A stretch of DNA of 64,000 nucleotides from Jejuia sp043557195 (GTDB lineage: Bacteria; Bacteroidota; Bacteroidia; Flavobacteriales; Flavobacteriaceae): the NCBI GenBank assembly GCA_043557195.1, contig CP121314.1, positions 2,480,001 through 2,544,000 on the forward strand, written 5' to 3'. Below, one piece after another: positions 35,159-45,000 of the stretch. Below the pieces are notes generated by a model. It worked only from the letters and a program-made list of their open reading frames with translations, did no database searches and was not told where the DNA came from. The translations under genes were made by a program, and so were the position numbers. Each line of letters begins with the position of its first letter. Position 1 is the stretch's first letter.

Positions 35159-35839
35159 TTATTTTGTAGCGCTTAACTCTGTGCCATCATAAGGACAATA
35201 GGACCATTTTCCTGAGTTCATTCTTTGGCATTTTTCACAAGATTTTTCTTTTAAGAGGGAACCCAAAGGTAGTTCAACATCTTTTTCAAAGTCGTCAAGA
35301 GAAAAATAAAGTTCTTCAGAACTGTAAGGGTCTACTGGAAGTATTTTTTTAAACCCAGGATCTTTAAACAAAAACACTTGCATGTTCTGCCCCATGGGTC
35401 CTAACATGTTTTCCATCATTGGCTTTATCATGGATAAAAAATTAAGTAAATCTGGGTTGTAATTTTTTTCGTCTTCTAAGTGCAGTTTGTCTTGTTTGTA
35501 TTTAACTGTTAAAGATGATTGAATGGAATCTTTCGAAGCATATGTAACACCGCCAAACAATCCTATTTTTCCTTGTACAGCAATTACGGTAACATATTTT
35601 TTCAGGAGATTTATAATAGCCTCACTCTCTTGTTTAGGCACTGTTTTATCTTGTGAAAAAACCACACTCCAGTATTCAGTTGGAATCCACCAAATTAAGT
35701 CGATAGATTCAGTAGAATCACTCGAATATTGAGTTTCAGTTATAAGTTGGTCGATGCTTACTTTTTCAAAATCCTTTTTTTGGGAAAACGAAAATTGAAA
35801 TACTAAAAACGAGGCAAGGGTAATTATAATTTTATGCAT
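35159..35839 (-). CDS. Exported protein with C-terminal zinc-ribbon-like motif
   Basis: A 226-residue protein with a signal peptide (ending SFSQ). The middle is unrecognised. The C-terminus has CEKCQRMNSGKWSYCPYDG, a Cys4-like (CxxC...C) zinc-ribbon pattern with only three clear cysteines. Function unknown. It lies between the 1152-residue gene and the acyl-CoA dehydrogenase gene, on the same strand, without obvious links. Confidence 0.55.
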   Translation of the reverse strand: MHKIIITLASFLVFQFSFSQKKDFEKVSIDQLITETQYSSDSTESIDLIWWIPTEYWSVVFSQDKTVPKQESEAIINLLKKYVTVIAVQGKIGLFGGVTYASKDSIQSSLTVKYKQDKLHLEDEKNYNPDLLNFLSMIKPMMENMLGPMGQNMQVFLFKDPGFKKILPVDPYSSEELYFSLDDFEKDVELPLGSLLKEKSCEKCQRMNSGKWSYCPYDGTELSATK

Positions 35840-35861
35840 AAATGGTTTGTTTTATGCTAAT

Positions 35862-37040
35862 TTACTTAAAAGCATTCAAACCTGTAATATCTAATCCTGT
35901 AATTAATAAATGAATATCGTGTGTGCCTTCGTAAGTAATTACACTCTCCAAATTCATAGAATGACGCATAATACTATATTCTCCCGTAATACCCATACCT
36001 CCTAAAATTTGGCGTGCTTCTCTTGCAATTTTTATTGCCATATCTACATTATTGCGTTTTGCCATTGATATTTGAGCAGAGGTAGCAGTTTCGTTTTCGC
36101 GCATTACGCCCAATCTCCAAGCTAAAAGTTGAGCTTTAGTGATTTCCGTAATCATTTCTGCTAATTTTTTTTGCTGCAGTTGAAACTGCCCAATAGGCTT
36201 TCCAAATTGTAAACGTTCTTTACTATATCTAAGAGCAGTATCGTAACAATCCATAGCTGCACCAATGGCGCCCCAGGCGATACCGTATCTTGCGGAATCT
36301 AAACAACCTAGTGGTGCTCCTAATCCAGATTTATTGGGAAGTAAATTCTCTTTCGGGACTTTTACATTATCAAAAATAAGCTCACCAGTAGCTGAAGCAC
36401 GTAGCGACCATTTATTGTGAGTTTCAGGTGTTGAAAACCCTTCCATACCGCGCTCTACAATTAAACCGTGAATTCTACCATCTTCATTTTTAGCCCAAAC
36501 CACAGCTACTTGAGCAAAAGGCGCATTGCTTATCCAAAGCTTGGCACCATTCAATAGATAGTGGTCGCCTTTATCTTTAAAGTTGGTTGTCATGCCTCCT
36601 GGGTTACTACCATGGTCGGGCTCGGTTAAACCAAAGCAGCCCATCCATTCACCACTTGCTAATTTTGGCAGGTATTTTTTTCGTTGTGCTTCATTGCCGT
36701 ATTTCCATATAGGATACATTACCAACGAGGATTGTACAGATGCTGTTGATCGTACACCCGAATCACCACGCTCAATTTCTTGCATAATTAACCCATAGCT
36801 AATCTGGTCTAATCCCGCGCCTCCATATTCCATTGGGATATATGGGCCGAAAGCTCCAATTTCAGCTAAGCCTCCAATAATTTGTTTGGGGAATTCTGCT
36901 TTTTGTGCATATTCTTCTATAATAGGAGATACATCACGTTTTACCCATTCGCGGGCAGCATCTCTAACTAATTTATGTTCATCAGAAAGTAATTCATCTA
37001 AATTGTAATAATCAGGGGCTTCAAATAAATCAGGTTTCAT
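35862..37040 (-). CDS. Acyl-CoA dehydrogenase, probable glutaryl-CoA dehydrogenase
   Basis: A 392-residue FAD-dependent acyl-CoA dehydrogenase. Typical segments are YGGAGLDQISYGLIMQEIERGDSGVRS, GCFGLTEPDHGSNPGGM, QFGKPIGQFQLQQKKLAEM and the catalytic-Glu region ITYEGTHDIHLLI (about residue 372). The sequence style, with the ERGDSGxRS stretch, matches glutaryl-CoA dehydrogenase, which oxidises and decarboxylates glutaryl-CoA to crotonyl-CoA in lysine/tryptophan breakdown. Neighbours do not test this assignment. Confidence 0.82.
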   Translation of the reverse strand: MKPDLFEAPDYYNLDELLSDEHKLVRDAAREWVKRDVSPIIEEYAQKAEFPKQIIGGLAEIGAFGPYIPMEYGGAGLDQISYGLIMQEIERGDSGVRSTASVQSSLVMYPIWKYGNEAQRKKYLPKLASGEWMGCFGLTEPDHGSNPGGMTTNFKDKGDHYLLNGAKLWISNAPFAQVAVVWAKNEDGRIHGLIVERGMEGFSTPETHNKWSLRASATGELIFDNVKVPKENLLPNKSGLGAPLGCLDSARYGIAWGAIGAAMDCYDTALRYSKERLQFGKPIGQFQLQQKKLAEMITEITKAQLLAWRLGVMRENETATSAQISMAKRNNVDMAIKIAREARQILGGMGITGEYSIMRHSMNLESVITYEGTHDIHLLITGLDITGLNAFK

Positions 37041-37146
37041 AGTCTAAAATTTGAGTAATAAAAATGAAGATTTTTAATAAACTCATAATATTTTTATGAA
37101 TTCAATATTTAAATCAATCAAATTTAAAGAATCTTTATTTATTTGA

Positions 37147-37863
37147 TTACATTTTAAGGTAAAAATCTTTAGTTAAATCAATGTAATCTGCTGTGTATAG
37201 ATGCCTATCAGTTTCTATGATTAAAGATTGGGTTGTTATTTCATTTTCTTCAAAAGAGAATTCAAGTAAACTTCTTTTTATTTCTGAATTTGGATTTCCC
37301 CTAACGTGTAATTTTCTATTGGGAAACAACTTGAATACTGAGGCTAATTGAATGAAATTTTCCTCATGATTAAAAGGTATAACTACGGAAAATAAACCTT
37401 TTTTAGATAATAGTTTAGCAACACTTTCTAGTAAATGTTCAAAAGGCATAGCGTCTTGGAAACGCGCTAAGTCACGTTGTTTATTTTCAGTCTTAAAATT
37501 TTCAGAATAAAAAGGTGGGTTGCAGATTATTAGATCATATTTATCTTCAATTTCATCCGCAAACTCTTCAAGTGAAGCATGGTAGCAAAACAACCTATCT
37601 CCCCAAGACGATTGTTCAAAATTTTCTACACACTGCTCGTAAGCATTATCATCAATTTCTATAGCATCAATAAGTTGGGCGTTGCTGCGTTGGGCTAGCA
37701 TTAAAGATAAAACTCCTGTACCTGCTCCAATATCTAATATTGAAAACGGATTGCTTTTCAAAGAGGTCCACGCTCCTAATAATACACCGTCAGTGCCAAT
37801 CTTCATTGCGCATTTATCTTGACTAACATTAAAATATTTAAACCTAAATGCCGATGTACTCAT
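37147..37863 (-). CDS. tRNA1(Val) A37 N6-methyltransferase-like (TrmN6/YfiC family)
   Basis: A 238-residue SAM-dependent methyltransferase. Motif I is ILDIGAGTGVLSLMLAQR and motif IV is the N6-adenine signature NPPFY in YDLIICNPPFYSENF. It fits the TrmN6/YfiC family that methylates A37 of tRNA1(Val). The N-terminal FRFKYFNVSQDKCAMKIGTDGVLLGAW is typical of that family. Other N6-adenine or N5-glutamine substrates are less likely. Confidence 0.82.
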   Translation of the reverse strand: MSTSAFRFKYFNVSQDKCAMKIGTDGVLLGAWTSLKSNPFSILDIGAGTGVLSLMLAQRSNAQLIDAIEIDDNAYEQCVENFEQSSWGDRLFCYHASLEEFADEIEDKYDLIICNPPFYSENFKTENKQRDLARFQDAMPFEHLLESVAKLLSKKGLFSVVIPFNHEENFIQLASVFKLFPNRKLHVRGNPNSEIKRSLLEFSFEENEITTQSLIIETDRHLYTADYIDLTKDFYLKM

Positions 37864-38202
37864 TTAATTGTTGCAAAAAATTGTGAAGTACAAATATAGT
37901 TTGAAATTCTTTCGTGTATCTTCTACAATTAGTTATAGTTGTTAAATTTTTGAGATTTTTTAACGATAAAGAGCAAATAATTGCGATAAAATCACTATAT
38001 TAATGTACGAATTCACATTCTTTTATTCAAATTAGATAATGGTTTCATATTTAAAACTTTAATATTCCAGTAGGATATAATTAGGAACATTTAGTTTTAA
38101 AGATAAAGGAAGTGAATTATATGCTTTTAATGATGTAAATACACCGCTTCGAAGTGTAATCATGCTAGTTGAACAACTTAACTAAACTCAACATATTTAA
38201 CA
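37864..38202. other. 339-bp intergenic region, no gene seen
   Basis: AT-rich divergent spacer between the methyltransferase and the first DUF2383 gene. No open frame, hairpin or repeat of note was found. It must hold the two promoters, but no convincing TAnnTTTG could be assigned to either. Confidence 0.4.
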
Positions 38203-38664
38203 ATGAAACAACAACATCAAAAAATCTGGCAACTCAATGAGTTATTGAAAATTAATCATGTAGCTGAAAAGTCTTATTTGGAGGCCTTGGAATCTACAAA
38301 TGATAAAGAATTGAAACAGTTTTTTAGAGCTAGAGCATTTGAACGCAGCGAATTTTGTAGATATTTAGGTGCCGAAATTAGAATGATGGGAGGAATCCCT
38401 GACTACTCGGACACGAATACAAAAATCAATTGGCCTGATTTCAAAAATATTTTGGCTTCAAAAAATGCACGCTTTTTATTCAACGAAATAAATAGAGTTA
38501 AAAGCATATGTTTGACACACTATAATAATGTGTTGAATAACTATCAATTTCATGAAAGCTTAGCTGAGTTACTCAAAAAACAACGAAAAATCATTGGAAG
38601 TTCTATAAGTTATATGAGATACAAAGATGATTTGGCTAATCAGCATCCACATCTATTAGCATAA
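38203..38664 (+). CDS. PA2169/DUF2383-type four-helix-bundle protein
   Basis: A 153-residue mainly helical protein. KSYLEALESTNDKELKQFFRARAFERSEFCRYLGAEIRMMGG resembles the ferritin-like four-helix DUF2383/PA2169 family, with the Glu/Arg-spaced helices but without a clear di-iron ligand set. The family appears in stress-induced gene sets, and the function is unknown. A close relative lies about 3 kb downstream (41398). Confidence 0.75.
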   Translation: MKQQHQKIWQLNELLKINHVAEKSYLEALESTNDKELKQFFRARAFERSEFCRYLGAEIRMMGGIPDYSDTNTKINWPDFKNILASKNARFLFNEINRVKSICLTHYNNVLNNYQFHESLAELLKKQRKIIGSSISYMRYKDDLANQHPHLLA

Positions 38665-38691
38665 TTTTAAATAGAAATTTTATTCTTCTGA

Positions 38692-38718
38692 AAAGTCGCT
38701 TAGTTAAGCGGCTTTTTT
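38692..38718. terminator. Terminator between DUF2383 and rimM
   Basis: AAGTCGCTT and AAGCGGCTT stem followed by a T-run on the plus strand. The A-run before the stem makes it usable from both directions. It sits between two convergent genes. Confidence 0.7.
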
Positions 38719-39242
38719 TAAATATATAAATCTATCAAGCCTTCGGGAGTTTCAACAAGTATCAATTTATTTTCTCTATCAACTTTAATAATAAACTCAT
38801 CATTCATTGGAATTAATATTTCAGTACCATTTCTATCAACTTCAAAAAGTGCTTGAGCTGTTGTGTCATTAATTGATGTAATGGTACCAACGTCTCCAAA
38901 GTTTTTATCTGCAATTTTAAACCCTATTACTTCATGAAAATAAAATTTGTTGCCCTCGAGTTTTGGCAGTAAATCTAAAGGAAGGTATAAACCACTTTTC
39001 ATAATACTGTCTGCGTCTTCTTCGGTATCAACATCTTCAAATTTAAGGCGCAATAATTCCGATTTGTGTAGTTGAGAACGCTCTACAAAAAAAGGAACAA
39101 GATTATTACGTAATTCTAAAAAGATGGCGTCTAGGTGTTCATAGAGCTCTGGTTGGTCAGTGTCTAATTTTGCTAGCACTTCGCCTTTAAAGCTGTATTT
39201 TTTTACAATTTTACCTAAGTAAAAACAATCTTCTTTTTTCAT
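38718..39242 (-). CDS. rimM: 16S rRNA processing protein RimM
   Basis: A 174-residue protein with the RimM N-terminal beta-barrel (CFYLGKIVKKYSFKGEVLAKLDTDQPE) and a PRC-barrel-like C-terminal domain (YFHEVIGFKIADKNFGDVGTI, ETPEGLIDLYI). It assists 30S ribosome assembly and binds S19. It is encoded downstream of rpsP on the same strand, the usual bacterial order, but separated here by about 175 bp holding several hairpins. Confidence 0.9.
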   Translation of the reverse strand: MKKEDCFYLGKIVKKYSFKGEVLAKLDTDQPELYEHLDAIFLELRNNLVPFFVERSQLHKSELLRLKFEDVDTEEDADSIMKSGLYLPLDLLPKLEGNKFYFHEVIGFKIADKNFGDVGTITSINDTTAQALFEVDRNGTEILIPMNDEFIIKVDRENKLILVETPEGLIDLYI

Positions 39243-39262
39243 AGAAAAAGTAATTTTTTGTC

Positions 39263-39282
39263 ATTCCCGCGAAGGCGGGAAT
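39263..39282. repeat. Hairpin repeat of the 'CATTCCCGCGAAGGCGGGAATC' type
   Basis: ATTCCCGC-GAAG-GCGGGAAT is a perfect 8-bp stem with a GNRA-like loop. Hairpins of this type are common dispersed intergenic repeats in Bacteroidota and other bacteria. Confidence 0.65.
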
Positions 39283-39313
39283 CTACTTTATAGTTTGTCT
39301 AGAAATATATAAG

Positions 39314-39333
39314 ATTCCCATCTACATGGGAAT
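39314..39333. repeat. Second hairpin in the rpsP-rimM gap
   Basis: ATTCCCAT-CTAC-ATGGGAAT is a perfect 8-bp stem. It resembles the first hairpin in its CCC/GGG core and may be a diverged copy. Confidence 0.6.
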
Positions 39334-39368
39334 TATTTAACCAAACTTTTAAAAGTTTGGTTAAATAA
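39333..39368. repeat. 36-bp perfect palindrome in the rpsP-rimM gap
   Basis: Both half-sites are TTATTTAACCAAACTTTT read inward from each end, with no central spacer (centre TTTTAAAA). The two arms are exact complements over the whole 36 bp. It can form a long hairpin in the transcript between rpsP and rimM, or bind a dimeric protein. Confidence 0.75.
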
Positions 39369-39369
39369 A

Positions 39370-39395
39370 AAACTCCGATATTGCTATCGGAGTTT
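39370..39395 (-). terminator. Terminator-like hairpin after rpsP
   Basis: ACTCCGATA and TATCGGAGT form a 9-bp stem with a TTGC loop. On the minus strand the stem is followed by TTTTTTATTT, giving a Rho-independent terminator 24 bp after the rpsP stop. Confidence 0.75.
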
Positions 39396-39418
39396 AAAAG
39401 TATAAAAAATTAATTTTT

Positions 39419-39925
39419 TTATTCCTCTTCGTTAGAAGCTTCAACTTCTGCAGTTTCTTCTTCTGCTTCTTCAACTACAGGAGCAGCTGCAGCTATTCTA
39501 GCTTCATTAACAGCTTTTTCAGCAGCTAATGCATCAGCTTTAGCTTTAGCTTCTGCTTCAGATAATCCATCGGCTTTAGCTTGAATCTTAGCTTCTTTTT
39601 CTTCTAACCAAGCAGTGAATTTAGCTTCTGCTTGCTCTTCAGTTAAAGCACCTTTTCTAACACCACCTACAAGATGATTTTTTAATAAAGCACCTTTGTA
39701 AGACAATAAGTTTTTAGCAGTATCAGTTGGTTGTGCACCATTTTGCAACCATTTTACAGCACCATCAACATCTAATTCTACAGTTGCTGGATTTGTGTTT
39801 GGATTGTAAGCACCTAATTTTTCTAGGTATCTACCATCTCTTTTTGATCGCGAATCTGCTGCTACGATCCAGTAATAAGGTTTTCCTTTTTTACCGTGTC
39901 TTTGTAATCTAATTTTTACTGGCAT
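39419..39925 (-). CDS. rpsP: 30S ribosomal protein S16 with acidic C-terminal extension
   Basis: A 168-residue protein. The first 80 residues are canonical S16 (MPVKIRLQRHGKKGKPYYWIVAADSR). The remainder is a low-complexity Ala/Lys/Glu-rich extension ending in a run of Glu/Asn (about 100-168), common in flavobacterial S16 and absent from E. coli. It binds 16S rRNA during 30S assembly. It lies upstream of rimM, but a terminator and palindromes lie in between. Confidence 0.95.
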   Translation of the reverse strand: MPVKIRLQRHGKKGKPYYWIVAADSRSKRDGRYLEKLGAYNPNTNPATVELDVDGAVKWLQNGAQPTDTAKNLLSYKGALLKNHLVGGVRKGALTEEQAEAKFTAWLEEKEAKIQAKADGLSEAEAKAKADALAAEKAVNEARIAAAAPVVEEAEEETAEVEASNEEE

Positions 39926-40058
39926 AATAATTAATTATTTGAGGTTCTCGACCTCGGTTATTAATGAGGGCGCAAATATACCATATTTTTTGAATATCAA
40001 TAGTTTTTTTGTTTTGAAATTTTAATTTTTAATAGCTGAAAATTAACGAGTTAAAAAA

Positions 40059-41126
40059 TCAGAACAATAAGCAAGTAGGATTGGGCAAATCTATGGAGTG
40101 TAGAAAAGACAATTTGCCAGTTTCTTGGTTTCTTTTGAATACAGAAATATTATTACTTCTTCTGTTAGCAACTAAGACAAAATTCCCAGTGGGATCTAAT
40201 GTAAAATTTCGTGGCCAGTTGCCTTCAACTGGTGTGTTTTCAATTCGGGTGATCGTACCAGTTTTGGTATCTCGACTAAAAAGGGCAATTGAGTTTTCAC
40301 CACGATTAGAGCCGTATAAAAAACGTTCGTCTTCAGATAAATGAATATCGGCGCATGAGATTTGTCCTTTGTAATTATCATCTAAGGTAGCATCAAAATC
40401 AATTTGTTTATATCCAGAATCTGTTTTTTCAATGGAAGTTATAGAGCCACCATATTCATTAATCACATACATAAACTTGTCGTCTTTTGTAACTGCAAAA
40501 TGACGTGGGCCAGGGTTGCCTGCCATAGAAACAATAGCATCAGACTTTAAAGTATATTTTCCATTGTCTAACATATAATGGTAAACCGCATTATTTCCTA
40601 AATCTGCAACGTATAAATCATTTTCATGAAATTGTGCCGAGTGCGCTCTTGCAGGTTTCTCCCCTTTATTATGATCAAAAACTTGTGAAGTATTGCTTAT
40701 ACTCCCGTCAGAATTAATATCATATATGGCAATAGTGCCACCTCCGTAATTAGAAACTACTGCTTTTGTACCATTTTTATTTACAGCAACATGGCACGGG
40801 CCTTTTCCATTGCTGCTCACCGAATTTAAAAGCTGTAATGTGCCTTCGCTATTTAATTTGAAAGCAGATAAGCCACTTGCTTCACTACCTTCACCAACTG
40901 CATAAATGAATTTTTTATCTGGAGAAAAGGCAATAAATGATGGGTTTTTAGCCTCTGCTGCTAACACAATATTTGTTATTTCTCCTGTTTCAGAGTTAAA
41001 ATCAACTTTATAAATCCCCTTACTTTCGCCTTCACTACTTGTACCAATATATAACGGCATGTTTTGAGATTTGCAGTTCATCAAAAACAATGGAATTATC
41101 AATAAAATAAGATGTTTAGCTGTCAT
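40059..41126 (-). CDS. Lactonase-family beta-propeller lipoprotein
   Basis: A 355-residue protein with a lipoprotein signal (LMNC, Cys about residue 18) followed by a seven-bladed propeller of the 3-carboxymuconate/6-phosphogluconolactonase (Pgl/YbhE-like) type: SFIAFSPDKKFIYAVGE, GPCHVAVNKNGTKAVVSNYGGGTIAIY, GPRHFAVTKDDKFMYVINE, RNFTLDPTGNFVLVANRRSNNISVF. Lipoprotein location suggests an extracytoplasmic lactonase rather than the cytoplasmic pentose-phosphate enzyme. Substrate unknown. Confidence 0.82.
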   Translation of the reverse strand: MTAKHLILLIIPLFLMNCKSQNMPLYIGTSSEGESKGIYKVDFNSETGEITNIVLAAEAKNPSFIAFSPDKKFIYAVGEGSEASGLSAFKLNSEGTLQLLNSVSSNGKGPCHVAVNKNGTKAVVSNYGGGTIAIYDINSDGSISNTSQVFDHNKGEKPARAHSAQFHENDLYVADLGNNAVYHYMLDNGKYTLKSDAIVSMAGNPGPRHFAVTKDDKFMYVINEYGGSITSIEKTDSGYKQIDFDATLDDNYKGQISCADIHLSEDERFLYGSNRGENSIALFSRDTKTGTITRIENTPVEGNWPRNFTLDPTGNFVLVANRRSNNISVFKRNQETGKLSFLHSIDLPNPTCLLF

Positions 41127-41397
41127 AATGTTAAAATTGAAGAACCTAATTTATGATAAATTATCTTAAATGTGGGTATATAATGTTAATGATTCTTAAA
41201 ACTATTATAAACCCTGTTAAATCCCTTGACAGAACTAGTGTTTGGGCTTATATTGTAGATGTACGATGTGAAACAATACGCATTTTAAAAGAATATATTG
41301 AAACCGACACGTTTTAAAAAATAATTTATTTGTGTTTAATTATTTTTTGATACGTCAAAGGTCACATGTGACTTTTGAAAAACAATAAAATAAACAC

Positions 41398-41874
41398 ATG
41401 AAATTTAAAAATGAAAATGATATTATGAAGTACACTGAAAAAATTTCAAACAAGTTAAATGAATTATTAATCAAGAATTATGATGCCGAAAAAGGCTATA
41501 AAAATGCAGCTGAAAATGTTGACAATCATACTCTAGAGCAATTTTTTGAAAGAATGGCAACAGAACGTGGTGAATTCGCCAGAGAATTGAAGATGGAAAT
41601 CTTGAGATATGGAGAAGAACCAAAGGATTCTGGAAGTTTTAAAGGAACCGTCCACAGAAATTGGATGTCATTGAAAAGCTTATTCGCAAGTAATGACGAA
41701 GAAGCTATTTTAGAAGAAGTTATTAGAGGCGAAGAAGCAAGTCTTAATGCATATTACGACATTTTGAGAGATAGAAATTTACCGCCAAGTATTGACGCAT
41801 TGTTATTCAAACAAAAAAGTGCAATACAAGCAACTATGAATTCTGTGAAAATGCACGAAGAATTAGTGTCATAA
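41398..41874 (+). CDS. PA2169/DUF2383-type four-helix-bundle protein
   Basis: A 158-residue helical protein (a second ATG nine codons in is also possible). 'NYDAEKGYKNAAENVDNHTLEQFFERMATERGEFARELKMEI' matches the DUF2383/PA2169 family better than the paralogue at 38203. It ends with a long helix (LLFKQKSAIQATMNSVKMHEEL). Function unknown, often stress-linked. A terminator follows directly. Confidence 0.8.
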   Translation: MKFKNENDIMKYTEKISNKLNELLIKNYDAEKGYKNAAENVDNHTLEQFFERMATERGEFARELKMEILRYGEEPKDSGSFKGTVHRNWMSLKSLFASNDEEAILEEVIRGEEASLNAYYDILRDRNLPPSIDALLFKQKSAIQATMNSVKMHEELVS

Positions 41875-41901
41875 GCATTAGTTATTTCGGTTAGATAAAA
41901 G

Positions 41902-41929
41902 ATGAGACCATTAGGTCTCATTTTTTTTG
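41902..41929 (+). terminator. Rho-independent terminator after the second DUF2383 gene
   Basis: ATGAGACC-ATTA-GGTCTCAT stem followed by eight T residues, 28 bp after the stop. Confidence 0.85.
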
Positions 41930-42038
41930 TTTATAACTGTTTATAACTCCATTTTAAAAAAGTGCAAATTCTACCTATTTTTATATGCTCGATATTTTCG
42001 AATAAACGATTTAACGCATCAATAAATAAACATTTTAC

Positions 42039-45000
42039 ATGTACTTAATTTTCGATACCGAAACTACAGGATTACCAAAGCGTTGGGATGCACCAATTAC
42101 TGATACTGATAATTGGCCAAGGTGTATACAAATCGCATGGCAATTGCATGATGCGCTGGGAAATTGTATAGATCATCAAGATTATTTGGTAAAACCTGAA
42201 GGCTTTAATATTCCGTATGATGCTGAAAAGATTCATGGTATTTCTACTGAATTAGCTGAGGAACAAGGTGTGCCACTAGCTGAAGTTTTAGAAAAGTTCA
42301 ATGAAGCTTTAGGTAAAACCAAATTTGTTGTTGGGCAGAATGTGAAGTTCGATCTAAATATTATGGGTGCGGAGTTTGTTCGTGGAGAGGTCGCCAACCC
42401 CTTGCAAGAACTTCCTGTTTTAGATACATGTACGGAACATACGGCACAATTGTGTCAGATTCCTGGAGGACGCTATGGTAAATTTAAACTCCCAACACTT
42501 ACAGAGTTGCATGAATTTTTATTTAATACCCCTTTTGCTGAAGCACATAACGCAACTGCCGATGTAGAAGCTACAACACGTTGTTTTTTCGAGTTAGTGC
42601 GTTTAGGTGAATACACCAAAGAACAGTTGGATGTTCAACCGGATTATTTTGAGAATTTTAAGAGAGAGAATCCAGATACGATTCAAACTATTGGATTAAA
42701 GCACATAAATCTTAAAAAAGAAAGTGCTAAAATCCGAGAGCGTATTGAAACCGCTAAATCTTCAATATCTTCTGAAGACATCAAACAAAATGCATCAGAT
42801 TTAGCAGATGTTGATTTTGTGCATTTGCATAACCATTCGCAGTTTTCGGTATTGCAATCTACCATGAGTGTATCAGATTTAGCAAGTGCAGCAGCGGAGC
42901 ATAAAATGCCTGCGGTAGCATTAACGGACCACGCGAATATGATGGGCGCATTTCATTTTATAAATGCGATAAACAAAGTGAATAGCGGTATCAAGGCAAA
43001 AATTGCTAAAGCTGAAGAAAATGGAGAAACTACTGAGGCAAAACTTATAAAACCTATTGTGGGTTGTGAGTTTTTTGTTTGTGAAGACCATACCGATAAA
43101 ACTAGAAAAGATAATGGCTATCAAATTGTATTGTTAGCAAAAAACAAAAATGGGTATCACAATTTAGCAAAACTATCTTCTCATGCCTTTGTAGATGGAT
43201 TTTATTATTTACCAAGAATTGATAAAAAATTGATTCAGCAGTACAAGGAAGACCTAATTGTACTCACAGGTAATTTATATGGTGAAGTTCCTAGCAAGGT
43301 GCTGAATATTGGTGAAAATCAAGCCGAGGAAGCTTTGCTTTGGTGGAAAAATGAGTTTGGAGACGATTTGTATGTGGAATTAATGCGCCATAATCAAGAG
43401 GATGAGAATCGCGTCAACCCAACCTTGATTAAACTAGCAAAAAAGCATGATGTAAAACTCGTTGCAACTAATAATACGTATTACCAAAATCAAGAAGATG
43501 CCAATGCGCATGATATTTTATTGTGTGTGAAAGATGGCGAAAAACAGGCGACACCAATTGGTCGTGGTCGTGGTTATCGTTACGGGTTACCAAATCAGGA
43601 GTATTATTTTAAGTCTTCAGAAGAAATGAAGGCCCTGTTTAGAGATATTCCTGAAGCTATAATAAATGTTCAAGAGGTTGTCGATAAAGTTGAGGCATTT
43701 CAATTGGCTCGTGATGTACTCTTACCTGCTTTTGATATCCCAGATGAATTCAAACACAAAGAAGATGAGGTTGACGGTGGTAAGCGAGGTGAAAACGCCT
43801 ATTTAAAGCATTTGGTATACGAAGGCGCCAAAAAGCGCTACGGTGAGCCACTTTCAGAAGAAGTAACCGAGCGCTTGGATTTTGAATTAAGTGTTATTGA
43901 AAATACAGGCTATCCTGGATATTTCTTAATTGTTGAAGATTTTATCCGAGAGGCAAGAAATATGGATGTTTCTGTAGGCCCTGGACGTGGTTCCGCGGCC
44001 GGTTCTGTAGCTGCATATTGTTTATGGATTACGAATATTGACCCCTTAAAGTACGATTTGCTTTTTGAGCGTTTTCTAAATCCAGATCGTATCAGCATGC
44101 CAGATATTGATATCGATTTTGATGATGAAGGCCGAAGTCGTGTTATGGATTACGTAATTGAAAAATATGGTGCCAACCAAGTAGCCCAAATTATTACCTA
44201 TGGTACTATGGCGGCAAAATCCTCCATTCGTGATACTGCACGTGTATTGGATTTACCATTATTTGATGCTGATAGAATTGCAAAACTAATTCCGAATATG
44301 TCTAAGCTGAATAAGATTTTTGGTTTAGATGAAAAGGAACTCGGAAAGAAATTCAGGGCAGAAGATTTAGAAAAAGTCAATCAACTTTTAAATATTTCAG
44401 AAGGAAGCGATTTAGAAGCTGAAACCGTAAATACCGCTCGGGCACTTGAAGGCTCGGTGAGAAATACAGGAATTCATGCCTGTGGTGTAATCATAACACC
44501 TGATGATATTACCAAATTTGTTCCTGTAGCTACTGCAAAGGATTCTGATTTGTATGTGACGCAATTTGATAACTCAGTTGTGGAAGATGCTGGCTTATTG
44601 AAGATGGACTTCTTGGGGTTAAAAACGCTGACTTTAATTAAGGATACCGTAAAAATTGTAAAGGCAAAACATGATATTCAGTTAGATCCTGAAAGTTTTC
44701 CTTTAGATGACGAAAAAACGTATGAGCTGTTCCAAAGAGGTGAAACCGTTGGGGTGTTTCAGTACGAATCTCCAGGGATGCAAAAACACCTTCGTGATTT
44801 AAAGCCGACAGTATTCGAGGATTTAATTGCGATGAATGCTTTGTACCGTCCGGGACCAATGGAATACATTCCAAGCTTTGTCCGAAGAAAACACGGCGAC
44901 GAAGAAATCGAGTACGATTTACCTGCCATGGAGGAATATCTTAAGGAAACTTATGGTATTACGGTGTATCAGGAGCAGGTGATGTTGTTGTCGCAGAGTT

